In this document: positions 24,001-33,242 of the stretch, one piece after another | Numbering within the stretch: the stretch's first letter is position 1 | Layout: each line of letters begins with the position of its first letter | Made by a program: the position numbers and the translations under genes | Assembly: GCA_030704615.1 (NCBI GenBank) | Contig: CM060732.1 | Span: 27,571,053 to 27,635,052 of the forward strand | Length of the DNA stretch: 64,000 nucleotides | DNA from: Takakia lepidozioides | Taxonomy: Eukaryota; Streptophyta; Takakiopsida; Takakiales; Takakiaceae | Direction: 5' to 3' | Notes under the pieces: generated by a model | The model's database searches: none | Told to the model about the DNA's origin: nothing | The model's input: only the letters and a program-made list of their open reading frames with translations

Positions 24001-24576
24001 TTCCCGCATCATTTGCTCATATGTCTCCAAAGCATTCCTACCACACCTATGCTTTGTGAATCCTGCCATCATTATATTCCACGTGATCAAACATCGTTGA
24101 GGCATTCTGTTGAACACTTGGTGAGCATCGACGATGCTCCCGCACTTAACATACATGTTGACAAGGGTGTTGTGTAGAAAAACGTTTGGCTTGAATCCAC
24201 TGTGGATAATGTGAGCATGCACCTGCTTTCCAGCTTCCAGGCCTTTCATCTTGATACATGTATGCAAGAGACAGACATAAGTATCTGAATCTGCTGAAAT
24301 GACTCCTTGATTTAAAGTTTTTAAAGCCTCTTTCAGTCGGCCTGCCTCACATAGCATCCTCACATGCCCAGGAGTGCCAGGAGAGGCATTCTGGACCTCC
24401 TCTCTTGGTCCTCTTTCGGAAGCTGTGGTCATGGTCGAGGTTCGTGATTTTATCAACTGTGCCACTGCTGCTGCTGGTTCCAGTTGACCATCTACCCATG
24501 CAGGTTTCTTGCGGCTATTGATCCAGAGGGAATCGTAGGAAATTTTGTGCTTGAAATCCGGCTCTCTTGGATACAT
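21046..24576 (-). CDS. PLS-class PPR protein with E and DYW domains (RNA-editing factor type)
   Basis: Proteins of this class bind organelle RNA base by base through PPR repeats and edit C to U with the DYW deaminase. The intronless frame encodes 1,176 residues. After a short N-terminus (about 1-85) come PLS repeats. About eight consecutive 101-residue blocks are almost identical (ALETYEQMMREGVKPNHITF, LVDMYAKCGSIEDAKGVF, RDVVSWNAMIAGYAQQ), giving a 303-bp DNA period. E-type motifs follow (CMVDLLGRAGQLNEAEDLI, ALLGACRVHGN), then a DYW domain with the zinc-site HSEKLA, CGDCH and the exact C-terminal tripeptide DYW before TGA. The PG-box region reads AGCCCIEV instead of the usual PG.SWIEV form. 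Both Met1 and a Met about 50 residues later could be the start. No clear transit peptide is seen. A decayed inverted copy lies at 43098-44110. Confidence 0.9.
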   Translation of the reverse strand: MYPREPDFKHKISYDSLWINSRKKPAWVDGQLEPAAAVAQLIKSRTSTMTTASERGPREEVQNASPGTPGHVRMLCEAGRLKEALKTLNQGVISADSDTYVCLLHTCIKMKGLEAGKQVHAHIIHSGFKPNVFLHNTLVNMYVKCGSIVDAHQVFNRMPQRCLITWNIMMAGFTKHRCGRNALETYEQMMREGVKPNHITFVCVSNACASLAALEKGREVHGNIIKAGIVPDVILNTALVDMYAKCGSVEDAKGVFDNMAERNVVSWNAMITGYAQQGCGMEALETYEQMMGEGLKPDHITFVCICNACASLAALEKAKEVHGDIIKAGIVPDVVLNTALVDMYAKCGSIEDAKGVFDHMAKRDVVSWNAMIAGYAQQELGMEALETYELMMREGVKPNHITFVCICNACASLAALEKGKEVHGDIVKAGIVPAVVLSTALVDMYAKCGSIEDAKGVFESMGERNVVSWNAMISGYAQQGRGMEALETYEQLMREGVKPDRITFVCVCNACASLADLEKGKVVHGDIMKAGIVPDIILNNTLVDMYAKCGCIEDAKSVFDNMAERDVVSWNTMIAGYAQQELGLEALETYELMMQEGVKPNHITFVCLCNACASLAALEKAKEVHGDIVKAGIVPDVILNNTLVDMYAKCGSIKDAMGVFNDMAERDVVSWNTMVAGYAQQGRGMEALVSYVQMMGEGVKPNRITFVCVCNACASLAALEKGREVHGDIVKAGIVPDVILNNTLVDMYAKCGCIKDAKGVFDHMAKRDVVSWNAMIAGYAQQGCGMEALETYEQMMQEGVTPNHITFVSICNACASLAALDKGKEVHGVIVKAGIVPDVILNNTLMDMYAKCGCIKDAKGVFDNMAERDVVSWNGMIAGYAQHGCHMEALQLFEGMLNEGLKPDSITFVCVLSACSHVGLLDEGRRYFDSLSQDHGVTPTVKHFGCMVDLLGRAGQLNEAEDLINKMPIKPDAVVWKALLGACRVHGNVEMAERAATSILKWDEQDAATYVLLSNIYAAAGRWDDSAKVRKMMKVRGVRKEAGCCCIEVGNRVHTFVVDDKLHPKIKEIHAELRRLFGQMKEAGYVPDTRFVLHDVGEEQKEFSLCHHSEKLAIGFGLISTAPRAPLLLIKNLRVCGDCHTSTKFISKIVGRAIVVRDANRFHHFEDGVCSCGDYW

Positions 24577-25590
24577 CTGGACCCACAGTCTATCCCTGCT
24601 CCTTCATCTATCCCTGCCTCTGCACAAATCACGTACATATCCTCGCCTTGCTGCTAGCAGCTGAAAATGACAGCGTAGATTTGTTCTAGCAAACACCCTA
24701 ACCCTACTTATCAAACTATATCACATGCTGAATTGCTCCCAAGACTTTAAAAATGTGCTGGGGAGAGAGAGGATGACAATTATTAACAAAGCTTTTGCAT
24801 TGCATCTTGTTGTCTTCTTGTCTCTGTAATTTAACAGGCATTCACCTTCTTGCTTCGACTGTCCCACCATTGACTGGGGTAGGGAAAGGATTCATTCCAA
24901 AGCTTGTCCTCATCTCTGTTATCTGTTTTTGGATACTTTCCTGTTGCCACATTGGCAGTAACATGTCAAAAACACTCCAAACAACCATAGGTTCAGAATT
25001 CAACATGAAAGTTCAGGAACAACTGTGATAAGAGGGAAAAATAGGCTGAAATGTGTTGAAGATGTGCCCTTGCTAGCAATGCGTCTATTGAGCCACCGCC
25101 ATCACTGCTTCCAGTTGACCATCTAACCATGCTGGTTTCTTGTAGCTATCGCACCACAAGGAATCGTAGGTAATCTTGTGCTTGAAATCCGGACCCACAC
25201 TCTATCATCTGCACCAGTCATGTATAGATCCTGTTGCCTTGCTGCTAGCAGCTGACAGTAATAGCCTAGATTTGTACACCCCAACCCTACTTATCACACA
25301 CTAGTTCCTATGCTAAATTGCTCCAAGACTTCAAAAATTTGCTGGGGAGAGAGAGGATGACAATTTCCAAGAAAGATTTGCAAAGCATCTTGTTGTCTGC
25401 TTCTCTTGGTAATCTAACAGACATTCACCTTTTTGGCGCAATTGTCCCACCATTGACTGGGGTCGGAAATATATTCATTCCAAAGCTTCACCTTGTCTTT
25501 GTTATTTGTTTTTGGGTACTTTCCTGCTGCCACATTGGCAGCAACATGTCAAAATCACTCCAAACCACTGTAGATCCACCCAACAAGCTT
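24455..25590. repeat. Tandem duplication of the PPR gene's 5' end and upstream region
   Basis: 24455-24985 and 25094-25580 align through the N-terminal codons (TTCCAGTTGACCATCTA), the upstream CTTGCTGCTAGCAGCTGA, GCTGGGGAGAGAGAGGATGA and CCACCATTGACTGGGGT. The outer copy has a small deletion that removes the second half of the coding start. The promoter region of the PPR gene is thus present twice in tandem. Confidence 0.8.
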
Positions 25591-25599
25591 AATTAGGGC

Positions 25600-26090
25600 T
25601 GAGTCTGATAAGAGGGCAAAACAGGCTGAAATAGGTTGAAGACGAAGGTGCCTCACCACATTGTCCTTGACCTTGTGTCACGAAAGCAGCTAGCTTTTCT
25701 TTCACCCATGGAGGATTCAACCAACCATCAACCCAAAAGGACCTCTTGTGTGTGCTGCTTGTGTCTGTAGTCAGGTGATCTCCGATAGGTCTGTGAGGAG
25801 AACCACCATGGTGCAGCTGAGCAGACATAGATTTAAGCTCGGCCTCCTAAGACCAAGCTGACCCTCCCAAGTACCTTGTAAAGACCAAGAAAGATATCAT
25901 TTCATGATACTAACAGGAAGAGCCCACATTTGCAAGACAGACAAACTTCTTTGTACTTTAAGAAAGTCACACCTTGCAATTGTGGTTGTCCCACCATTGT
26001 GAAGGATCTTTAAAAAACTCATGCAAGCTCTCCTCCATGCTCCACAGCAGACCTTTGTGCCCCAAAATCCGGCAGAATCAACATTTTGAC
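25600..26090. repeat. Left arm of an inverted segmental duplication
   Basis: 25625-25830 (CAGGCTGAAATAGGTTGAAG, ATGGAGGATT, GGTGCAGCTGAG) and 25930-26040 (TTGTCCCACCATTGTGAAGG, CCACATTTGCAA) recur in reverse complement at 42010-42260 and 42270-42400. The arms carry the PPR gene on one side and its decayed copy on the other. Confidence 0.75.
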
Positions 26091-27243
26091 AAGTTCCTTT
26101 AAGGAGTGCTAGTGAGCTTTCAACAATATTCCCGCAACTCACTCTTGGCTCTGACTCTACAGAATGAGGAACATATGAACATGTCCAAACTTACACACTT
26201 CCACCAGCTTATGTCGTAGTCTGGAGATTTTGGAGTGTTCCGTGAAAACGACCAGGGAGCAGCTGAGCAGCCACAGTCTCAACCTTCCCAAGTACCTTGC
26301 AAACTCCTGGGAAAAGACCTTGCGAAGCCCACTTTCGAGCCCTGCTCAGGAAGAGCAACCAGCGATACGCAGTTTTCGCAGAGCAAAGCCAGATTCTTAC
26401 TTTACTCATCAACTAGGGGCACAATCCAATCCAGACATTACGATCATAACAGAGTTCAGTCAAACTCCCTCAGACTCCTTCTCATCCTGGATGAAGAAAG
26501 CTCACATTGTCAAGGCTAAAGAACTCCTGCCACCGCTGTTCCATGCTCCAGCGTTGACCTACGCGTCAGATGTACCATCAGCCTTGTCTAACGATCCCGT
26601 GCGGTTTCTTGCTTCTTTGCCCGGTGTACATTCGGTTCTGCAGAATTGCGCATAATACAATTCCGACCCCGGATCCGAGGGCGCATACATACAACACAGC
26701 GACCCCAACAAAGAAACCCGCGAGGTGTTTCGTGGTATTACCTAATTTGAATAGCATCCCTGAAGGTGCCATAACCACCACATGCAAGGGTCTCCGTCGT
26801 CTTCTGCGCATTGCCAAAGGGGATGCCGCTTTCAGCTTCACAGCCCAGGCCTTTAATTACATAACATGAGGCCGCTCGCATTACCGAAGCCAGAGAACAG
26901 GAAGCCAAGGGGCGCTGTGCATGTGAAATTAGGAGGGGTAAATGAGCCTCCAAGTTCTCATAACTCTACAGGCCAAAACACCTACGATCATCCAGCTTCA
27001 AATACCATGGTCTGTCACTTGCTGCCGCTTCTTTCACGTTTCTTTCCTTGTCTTCAAAATTTATGTCGATCAGAATGAAAATTTTGTGGTGAATGTTGGG
27101 ACGAGGGGATTCCACCTGCGTGACTATTCGACTTGTGGATGAAATATAGATGGATGAATTAAGGATGAGCGTTGCATGAAGTGATGACGATGAGTTGGAA
27201 TTACTTAGCTATAATAAAGACTTGTCTTATTCTAACAACTAGT
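26091..27243. other. Intergenic, no firm gene
   Basis: Several short frames exist, including a minus-strand one at 26578-26841 with a single hydrophobic stretch, but none has a recognisable family or conserved partner here. I see no supported gene. Confidence 0.4.
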
Positions 27244-27478
27244 TTAGGATGAGATTAGGATAGCACTAGGTGATCTGGCATCTTTCGTCAATGGCTTGAA
27301 TCGGACAGCATCAATCTGCATAGGATCATTACCGGATGTTGGTGCCGTAGTAGCAGCGGCATGGTGCGTCGCCGACCATCCAGATCGCTTCTCTTGACGT
27401 ATTTTGAATAAAAAATTATCGCATGCAATGACTTGGGTGATGAATTCGCTCAGTGTACTCACGTTTGGCATTCTCAAT
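27244..27478 (-). pseudogene. gag: C-terminal part of gag of a Ty3/gypsy element (element D), interrupted
   Basis: On the minus strand this reads RMPNVSTLSEFITQVIACDN and then PMQIDAVRFKPLT, typical of the stretch just before a zinc knuckle in Ty3/gypsy gag. It is the continuation of the gag at 39293-39927. The two halves were separated by the insertion of element M, and when the insertion is ignored the sequence reads ...EDVKDLLL followed by RMPNVST. Only the start of the following region is preserved before unrelated sequence. Confidence 0.78.
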
Positions 27479-27709
27479 GTCAAGTTATTTTACCATTAGC
27501 GTGAAACTAGCTAGGAAATAGCTAGCTTTTACATATTGACATTTGGGATTGGCCCAAGTGTCAATCCAGGGGTCAAGGCAGATTTAGGCCCTGGAGTGGT
27601 TATCTTCACGGCAAGCGCGGGAGGCTCATCTTTCTCGAGTTGAGCCTCACCGCGCCTAGCTATGGCGCCGTAGATTTGTGAGCTCGTGCTTGTATTCTTC
27701 TTCTTTATC
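27479..27709 (+). repeat. Left LTR piece of element M
   Basis: It matches 38806-39003 and 39086-39122 of the complete LTR at high identity, ending CTTCTTCTTTATCA. It lacks the first ~190 bases of that LTR and has an 85-90 bp internal deletion after GCCGTAG that removes the TATATA segment. It therefore carries no obvious promoter core. Confidence 0.85.
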
Positions 27710-28389
27710 ACTCGAGAAAGATCAGCTCGAGTCTGTGAGTGCCAGGTTCGAGTTGTTTTGTAGCACTTGTGTTTTCATGAGAATCGGTTCAGCCTAGAGT
27801 GCAGGGATCCGTGCATGAGCCTATCCAAAGTGGATAGAGTGCAAAGGCGAACAGGTTGCAGGTTTGCAATGGATAGAGAGGCGGGTAGCTTATGTTGAAG
27901 AGCGGCGTTGCATAGCTCAACGCTATGGCAACCAAGTTTGGGCTTGTAGTGTGAAGCGGGGGAGATGCTGGTCTCGAGTGGGTGAACTGGTGGTCGTCTT
28001 CTTCAGCTGCAGGCCAAGTTAAGGAGCTGCAACAATGTGGAGCTGCGAGGGTGTTAGATGTAAGTCACAGTTATCGGGAGCTCCAACTTCAAGCTCATCA
28101 GGAGGTATGAGTGAAGAGAGATGGCTGATTTCTCTTGTATGCAAGCCAATGCATTTGTGGCTATGTTGAGTTGGGGGTTTCAATCTGAAACTCCAGCGGT
28201 ATGAGGGCTCTTGCCATGGCAAGAGCGGGGCTGGAACATGAGCTAAGAGGTGCGGCAAGGCCATGGAATGTGCACCTAGGGTTTCAGAGCTTGGAAGAAA
28301 AGTTCTTGCACCACAAGAGGAGTGTCTGGTGGCTGGAAATGTAAGCCTTAGGGTTTCAGGAGCTTGGCAAGGGCTGTGGAGTGCTTAGT

Positions 28390-28830
28390 CTTGTCTTAGA
28401 GAGCATCAAGGAGCTAAGGAGCCAAGATAGGGGGCTGATATCTCTTGTGTGAAGAGGTTGCATGTGTGGAGCATGTATTCAGCTCATTGAAGCTTCCATC
28501 TTCAAGCTTGGAGGGCAAGCAAGGAAGAGGGAAGGGCTGATTTCTCTTATGTGAGGGCAATGCATGTGTGGAGCATGCTATCAGCCTGGTGAAGGCTTGC
28601 ACTTTCAGGTGTGGGAGTGCAAGAAAGGAAGGAAGGGGCTGGTTTTCGTGTAGGGCATGTGGAGCATGCTTTCAGCCTGTTGAAGCTTGTATTTTCAGGT
28701 TTGTGGGTGCAAGAAATGAAACAAAGGAGCTGATTCTCTTATGGTGAGAGTGGGGCATGTGTGGAGCATGCCTTCAGCCCATTGAGGCTCTTGTTTTCAA
28801 GTTTTAGAGAGCTAGAACGGAAGGTCTAGG
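28390..28830 (+). repeat. ~100-bp tandem repeat in the element M leader
   Basis: Four diverged units share GGGCTGATTTCTCTTRTG, GTGTGGAGCATG and TTCAGCC-YR-TTGAAGCTT motifs at intervals of about 95-105 bp. GGAGCATG occurs near 28468, 28572, 28662 and 28762. Confidence 0.7.
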
Positions 28831-29289
28831 GCTGGTTTCCACTTGGAGTGAAAGAAAAGCACTTGTAGGGCCTATGTGAGTTGGGGTTTCAACTTCAAGC
28901 TTGAAGGGAGCGCAACTCTTGAAGCAGCAGGTGTAGGGGGCTAGAATAGGCTCTAAGACAGATGCTATGGCCAAGGAGAGTGCTTGAATGAGTGCTCACA
29001 AGGGCTGGGAACCAGCAGGGCTTGGTTGTTTGCCATTGAGTTTAGTGGCATGTTTGGGGAGGCTAAGTGAGAAAGAAGGCTTGGTTTGTGGCAACCACCT
29101 CATGGCTTAGGGCTACTATGGTGGTGTGTGGGAGCCGAAAGAGCAAGAATACCTTGCTGATTTCCTCACAGCCGCCATAGCTCGGTGGAAAGAAGCCTAG
29201 AGTCCAAGAGACACAAACCCTAGCTTGGCGTGGCTAAACCCCTTGGAGAAATGGCTAAACTGCCAGAGCGACCATGGATGGGGATGTGA

Positions 29290-30540
29290 CGGGCTGTCCC
29301 TGTGGCCTTGGGGGCTGTGAGGGGCTGTGAGGGGCTGTGTTGGGCTGCGCTGGTGGCCTTTAGGGCTTTGACGGGCTGCGCCGGTGGCCTTCGGGACTGT
29401 GACAGGCTATGCCCAATGGCCTGTGGGGCTGTGACGGGTTGTGAGGGGCTTGACAGGCTGTGCCCTGTGGCCTGTGGGGCTGTGACGGGTTGTGAGGGGC
29501 TTGACAGGCTGTGCCCCGTGGCCTGTGGGGCTGTGACGGGCTATAAGGGGCTGTGACAGGTTGTGCCTTGTGGTCTGTGGGGCTCTGACAGGCTATAAGG
29601 GGCTGTGACAGGCTGTGCCCTGTGGCGTGTAGGGGCTGTGAGAGGCTGTGGCGAGCTGTGACGGGCTCTGAGGGGCTGTGAGAGGCTGTGGCGGGCTGTG
29701 ACAGGCTGTGCCCAGTGGCCTGTGGGGCTGTGCGGGGCTGTGACAGGCTGTGCCCTGTGGCCTGTGGGGCTGTGACGGGCTGTGACGGGCTGTGGCGAGC
29801 TGTGATGGGCGATGAGGGGCTGTGACAGGCTATGCCCAGTGGCCTGTGGGGCTGTGAGGGGCTATGAGGGGCTTGATAGGCTGTGCCCTGTGGCCTGTGG
29901 GGCTGTGACGGGCTATGAGGAGCTGTGACAGGCTGTGCCCTGTGGCCTGTGGGGTTGTGACGGGCTATGAGGGGCTGTGACAGGCTGTGCCCTGTGGCCT
30001 GTGGGGCTGCGACGGGATGTGACAGGCTGTGACAGGCTGTGATGGGCTGTGATGGGCTGTGGCAAGCTGTGACAGGCTGTGCCCTGTGGCCTGTGGGGCT
30101 ATGGCGGGCTGTGACAGGCTGTGCCTAGTGGCCTGTGGGGCTGTGGCGGGCTGTGACAGGCTGTGCCCTGTGGCCTGTGGGGCTGTGACAGGCTATGCCC
30201 AGTGGCCTGTGGGGCTGTGAGGGGCTGTGGCCTTTGGGGCTGTGACCCCTGTGACCTGTGTCGGGCTGTGATAGGCTATGCCCTGTGGCCTATGGGGCTG
30301 TGAGGGGCTGTGAGGGGCTGTGATAGGCTGTGGCCTTTGGGGCTGTGACCCTGTGACCTTTGTAGGGCTGTGACAGGCTGTGCCTGTGGCCTTTGGGGTT
30401 GTGATGGGCTGTGACATATGGCCTTTGGGGCTGTGACAGGCTGTGGCCTGTGAGCTGTGTGGGCCTGTGCTGGTCTGTGGTGGCCCGTGTTGACCTGTGG
30501 ATGGCCTGTGTTGACTCGTGGAGGCACTGGTGGACTGCCT
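29290..30540 (-). repeat. CTGTGACGGG/CTGTGACAGG minisatellite in the element M leader
   Basis: There is 1.2 kb of GGGGCTGTGACGGGCTGTGACAGGCTGTG-type sequence with a higher-order unit of about 50-60 bp containing TGCCCTGTGGCCTGTGGGG. Read on the minus strand it gives CACAGCCCGTCACAG, the same core as the element A LTR minisatellite, in the opposite orientation to the element's genes. Confidence 0.85.
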
Positions 30541-31098
30541 AAGGACTGGTATGTGGTCTTGAAGGCCGAATTTTGAAGCTCGTGGAGGGCGGTTTGAGGA
30601 GTATCTTCATGATATTCCCATGGTCATGCACGTGAGGGAAGAGAGGAGAGGAAGAGTGTTGGGATGAGGGCATGCTGGGGTTAGGCATTGCTTTAGTTTC
30701 TCTTCCTCATAGTTTCCACCCTCTCATTATGTCAAGACCTTTCCGTAGGTGGAGGCAAGAGTCAGTCCGGGTTTGGGCTGGGGTGTCCTTGCAGGAGCAA
30801 CACCGTGGAGTTGTTTTTTGGTGTGGGGGAGTTGTCGTTTTGATTTCTTGTGTTTGGATCCCCTCCATACCTGCATGCTTGACTGTGCGCCATGCTAGTT
30901 TTGTGTGGGCGCTTGTTTTTATAGGTGATTGGTCCGGATTTGATCACTGGCCAGTCCTAGAGCATGCTGTCGGTGAGGCTGGGGTGATGACCAGCCAACC
31001 ATAGGAGTGCTTGCGGTGGATGCAGGTACAGGTGTAGGCTATGTTAGGAACTTAGTATTCCAAACCCTAAGCCGCAACAGGTTCTCTACCCGGTTACC

Positions 31099-33240
31099 TT
31101 GTGGAGAGGGGGTTATGGACATATTCATGACCGGTTGAGTGTCAACACGGAGGTGCCACTAGTTGCTGGGGACAGTGCCGGTTCGAGCACTAGCGATACT
31201 AGTGGGTACACGAGACGAGGTGTGCGGTTTAGGCCACCTTCACCTCCTGTGTCTTCTACGGAAGATTCTGATTCGGATTGTGAATCAGGAGGACTCATAT
31301 CGGCGGTGCAAGTTGTTTCTTTGCCATTGTTGTGGGACACAATGGAAAAGATGTATGGAGCTACCAAAGGGCCACGAAGGTACTCTGGGGCGGTGGGCAC
31401 CATCGAGTTGGATGATTTTATCCAAGAGTTTGATAGTTGGTGTGATTTGCAGCAAATGCGCAAATCCACAACTATTTACGCCTTTCATGGCATGGAAGGG
31501 GCTGTTTCAGCACCTTGAGGGGCCGCCTATGGATGATTACCATGAGTTCAGGCGGGGGCATGAGGTTGAGATCGAGGAGTGGAGGTTGTACTGGTCACCC
31601 GACTATGTCTCCATCACTAGGGGCACTAGAGCCACGAGGGCAGTGGCTACACCTGCCGCTGCACCGGCAGCTTCAGCAAGTAGTAGTAGGACTAGTGGGA
31701 CTGGTGGTACAGTAGCTACGACGTCCACCCAAGCCACTACCGCACCAGCACTAGTACCCGTGCCTGCCTTTAACCCTGTTGTGGAGTTCTTCGAAGAGTT
31801 GAGAGGGAACTACCAAGGGGTGAGGACAGAGAAGTTGCGGAGCTTGCAAGAGTTCCAATGGAAGCCGACCGAGAGCTTGATGGAGGCTTTCACTTGCATG
31901 AGGCGCTTGATAAATGTAACCCAAGGGGTTACGGAAGCTCAGGCAGTCCAATTCTGGTATGGGATATTGGACAAGGAGCTGGGGAGAAGGGTGCGGGATG
32001 CAACTCTCCTACAAGTGGCCCAACCCACCTTAGCAAATGTGTTTTTGCTGGCAGCGCGGATAGAGCTCGACATGGTGGAGGAACGAGTGGTCATGGTGGG
32101 ATTTGCTAAGGAGACGCCACGGGGTAGTGGTGCTCCTAGCCAACCACTACCTCAACGTGCTCAAGGCAACAAGGGGGCTCAGGTGAAGCTCAGGGAAGGG
32201 CAGAGAGGACCTCAGATGCAGGGGTCTCTCCCTTCATTTGCTGGCCAACAACGGGCGGATGTGGTGTGCTGGACATGTGGAGGACCCCATGTCAAGAAGG
32301 ATTGCCCAGAGGGAGGCAAAGGGTCGGCACATGCACAGCCTGCACAGTTGTAGTGTGGGCATTGTGGCAAGCACGGGCATGGAGAGGCCCAGTGTTATGG
32401 TTTGCATCCTGAGTTGCGCCCAGGCCAGTTCCAAGGGAACAATGGTGGCCGGGGGCGAGGTGGAGCAGCCCAGAGAGGACGAGGTGGCCAGCCACGAGGT
32501 GCAGGCCAAGGGCAAGCTCAACATGGCCAAGGACGCGGAGGTCAGGGTGTTGACCAAGGCATGGCCAACCGGCTTCAGCAGCTAGAGCAGAGGCTCGCTG
32601 CCATGGCTACAGCTCAGGTGGTACCGGCTCTAAGGCCGGATGGTCCACCTCCTGCTCCTGAGGGAGGAGATATGGGAGGCATGGGATTCATGTGTGGAGC
32701 AGCACTACCACTAGTGCAGGTGGAGTCTGCTGCAGCCGTGACTCGAGGAGCAGCACGAGTTCCTGAGCCACGAGGTGTAGAGGTGGAGTTGGATCCACAA
32801 CGTGGGGAGGCAAGCCGTCAGGCTAGGCTTCCTCAGTCATTCACATTGGCGGAGACAGTGTCGACGCCATCCATGGCACCTAGTTCTCGCCCGACTGTTA
32901 CCGAGGCGGAGGTTACTATGCCATTGAGGAGAGCTACACGGGTAGCACCACTACCTAGTGTTGCCAAGGCTACGGCAGCTAGTGTGCTGCTAGGAGCGGC
33001 CACATCTGTGTGCCAGGCTCTATTGTTCTCCGCTACCATGATTGCGACGCCGGGGGTAAGACCAGCTGAGGTGTTCAGGCTGGCAGCTACACTCTGTGAG
33101 AGTGGGGAGGTTACTTCATCTTCTGCGGAGATAGTGGGAGGTGTAGTGCCGGAGGGATCCTCGGATTTGAGGGTCAAGACTGCCACGGCGGTGCCATGGC
33201 AAGCTACAGCTGCCAGGTTGATGGAGCTGCCAGCTAGGCC
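31099..33240 (+). pseudogene. gag: gag of element M (frame change and one TAG)
   Basis: The frame starting at 31099 has an acidic Ser-rich N-terminus and a gag core beginning LDDFIQEFDSWCDLQQM. Near 31500 it passes into the +1 frame (HLEGPPMDDYHEFRRGHEV, FQWKPTESLMEAFTCMRRLI, VQFWYGILDKELGRRV). The first zinc knuckle CWTCGGPHVKKDCP lies at about 32270. A TAG at 32351-32353 stops the frame directly before a second perfect CCHC knuckle, CGHCGKHGHGEAQC, and the same frame continues to 33412. An Arg/Gly/Gln-rich stretch (GRGGAAQRGRGGQPRG) and an Ala/Thr/Val-rich linker follow. The frame changes again near 33222-33243 to enter the protease. Stop and shift may be decay or, for the shift, a normal frameshift signal. 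Confidence 0.82.
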
Positions 33241-33242
33241 AG

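Larger units (their letters stand above)
27710..31098 (+). other. Long leader of element M, repeat-filled, no gene seen
   Basis: This 3.4 kb between the left LTR piece and gag has no recognisable coding region. No standard TGG-initiated primer-binding site is visible right after the LTR (sequence CTCGAGAAAGATC). It contains a ~100-bp tandem repeat (about 28390-28830) and a large CTGTGACGGG minisatellite (29290-30540). The last 550 bases are unique. Confidence 0.6.

Noticed and set aside
21140-24177. Plus-strand frames across the PPR gene with repeated LHPHLAYMSTR-like peptides
   Set aside because: They are antisense shadows of the 303-bp PPR repeats.
26578-26841. Small minus-strand protein with one hydrophobic segment
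   Set aside because: One short frame without conservation, start context or paralogue in the window; a chance frame is equally likely.
29302-29556. Plus-strand frame over the CTGTG minisatellite (MALGAVRGCEGLCW and similar)
   Set aside because: A by-product of low-complexity repeat sequence in the leader of element M.
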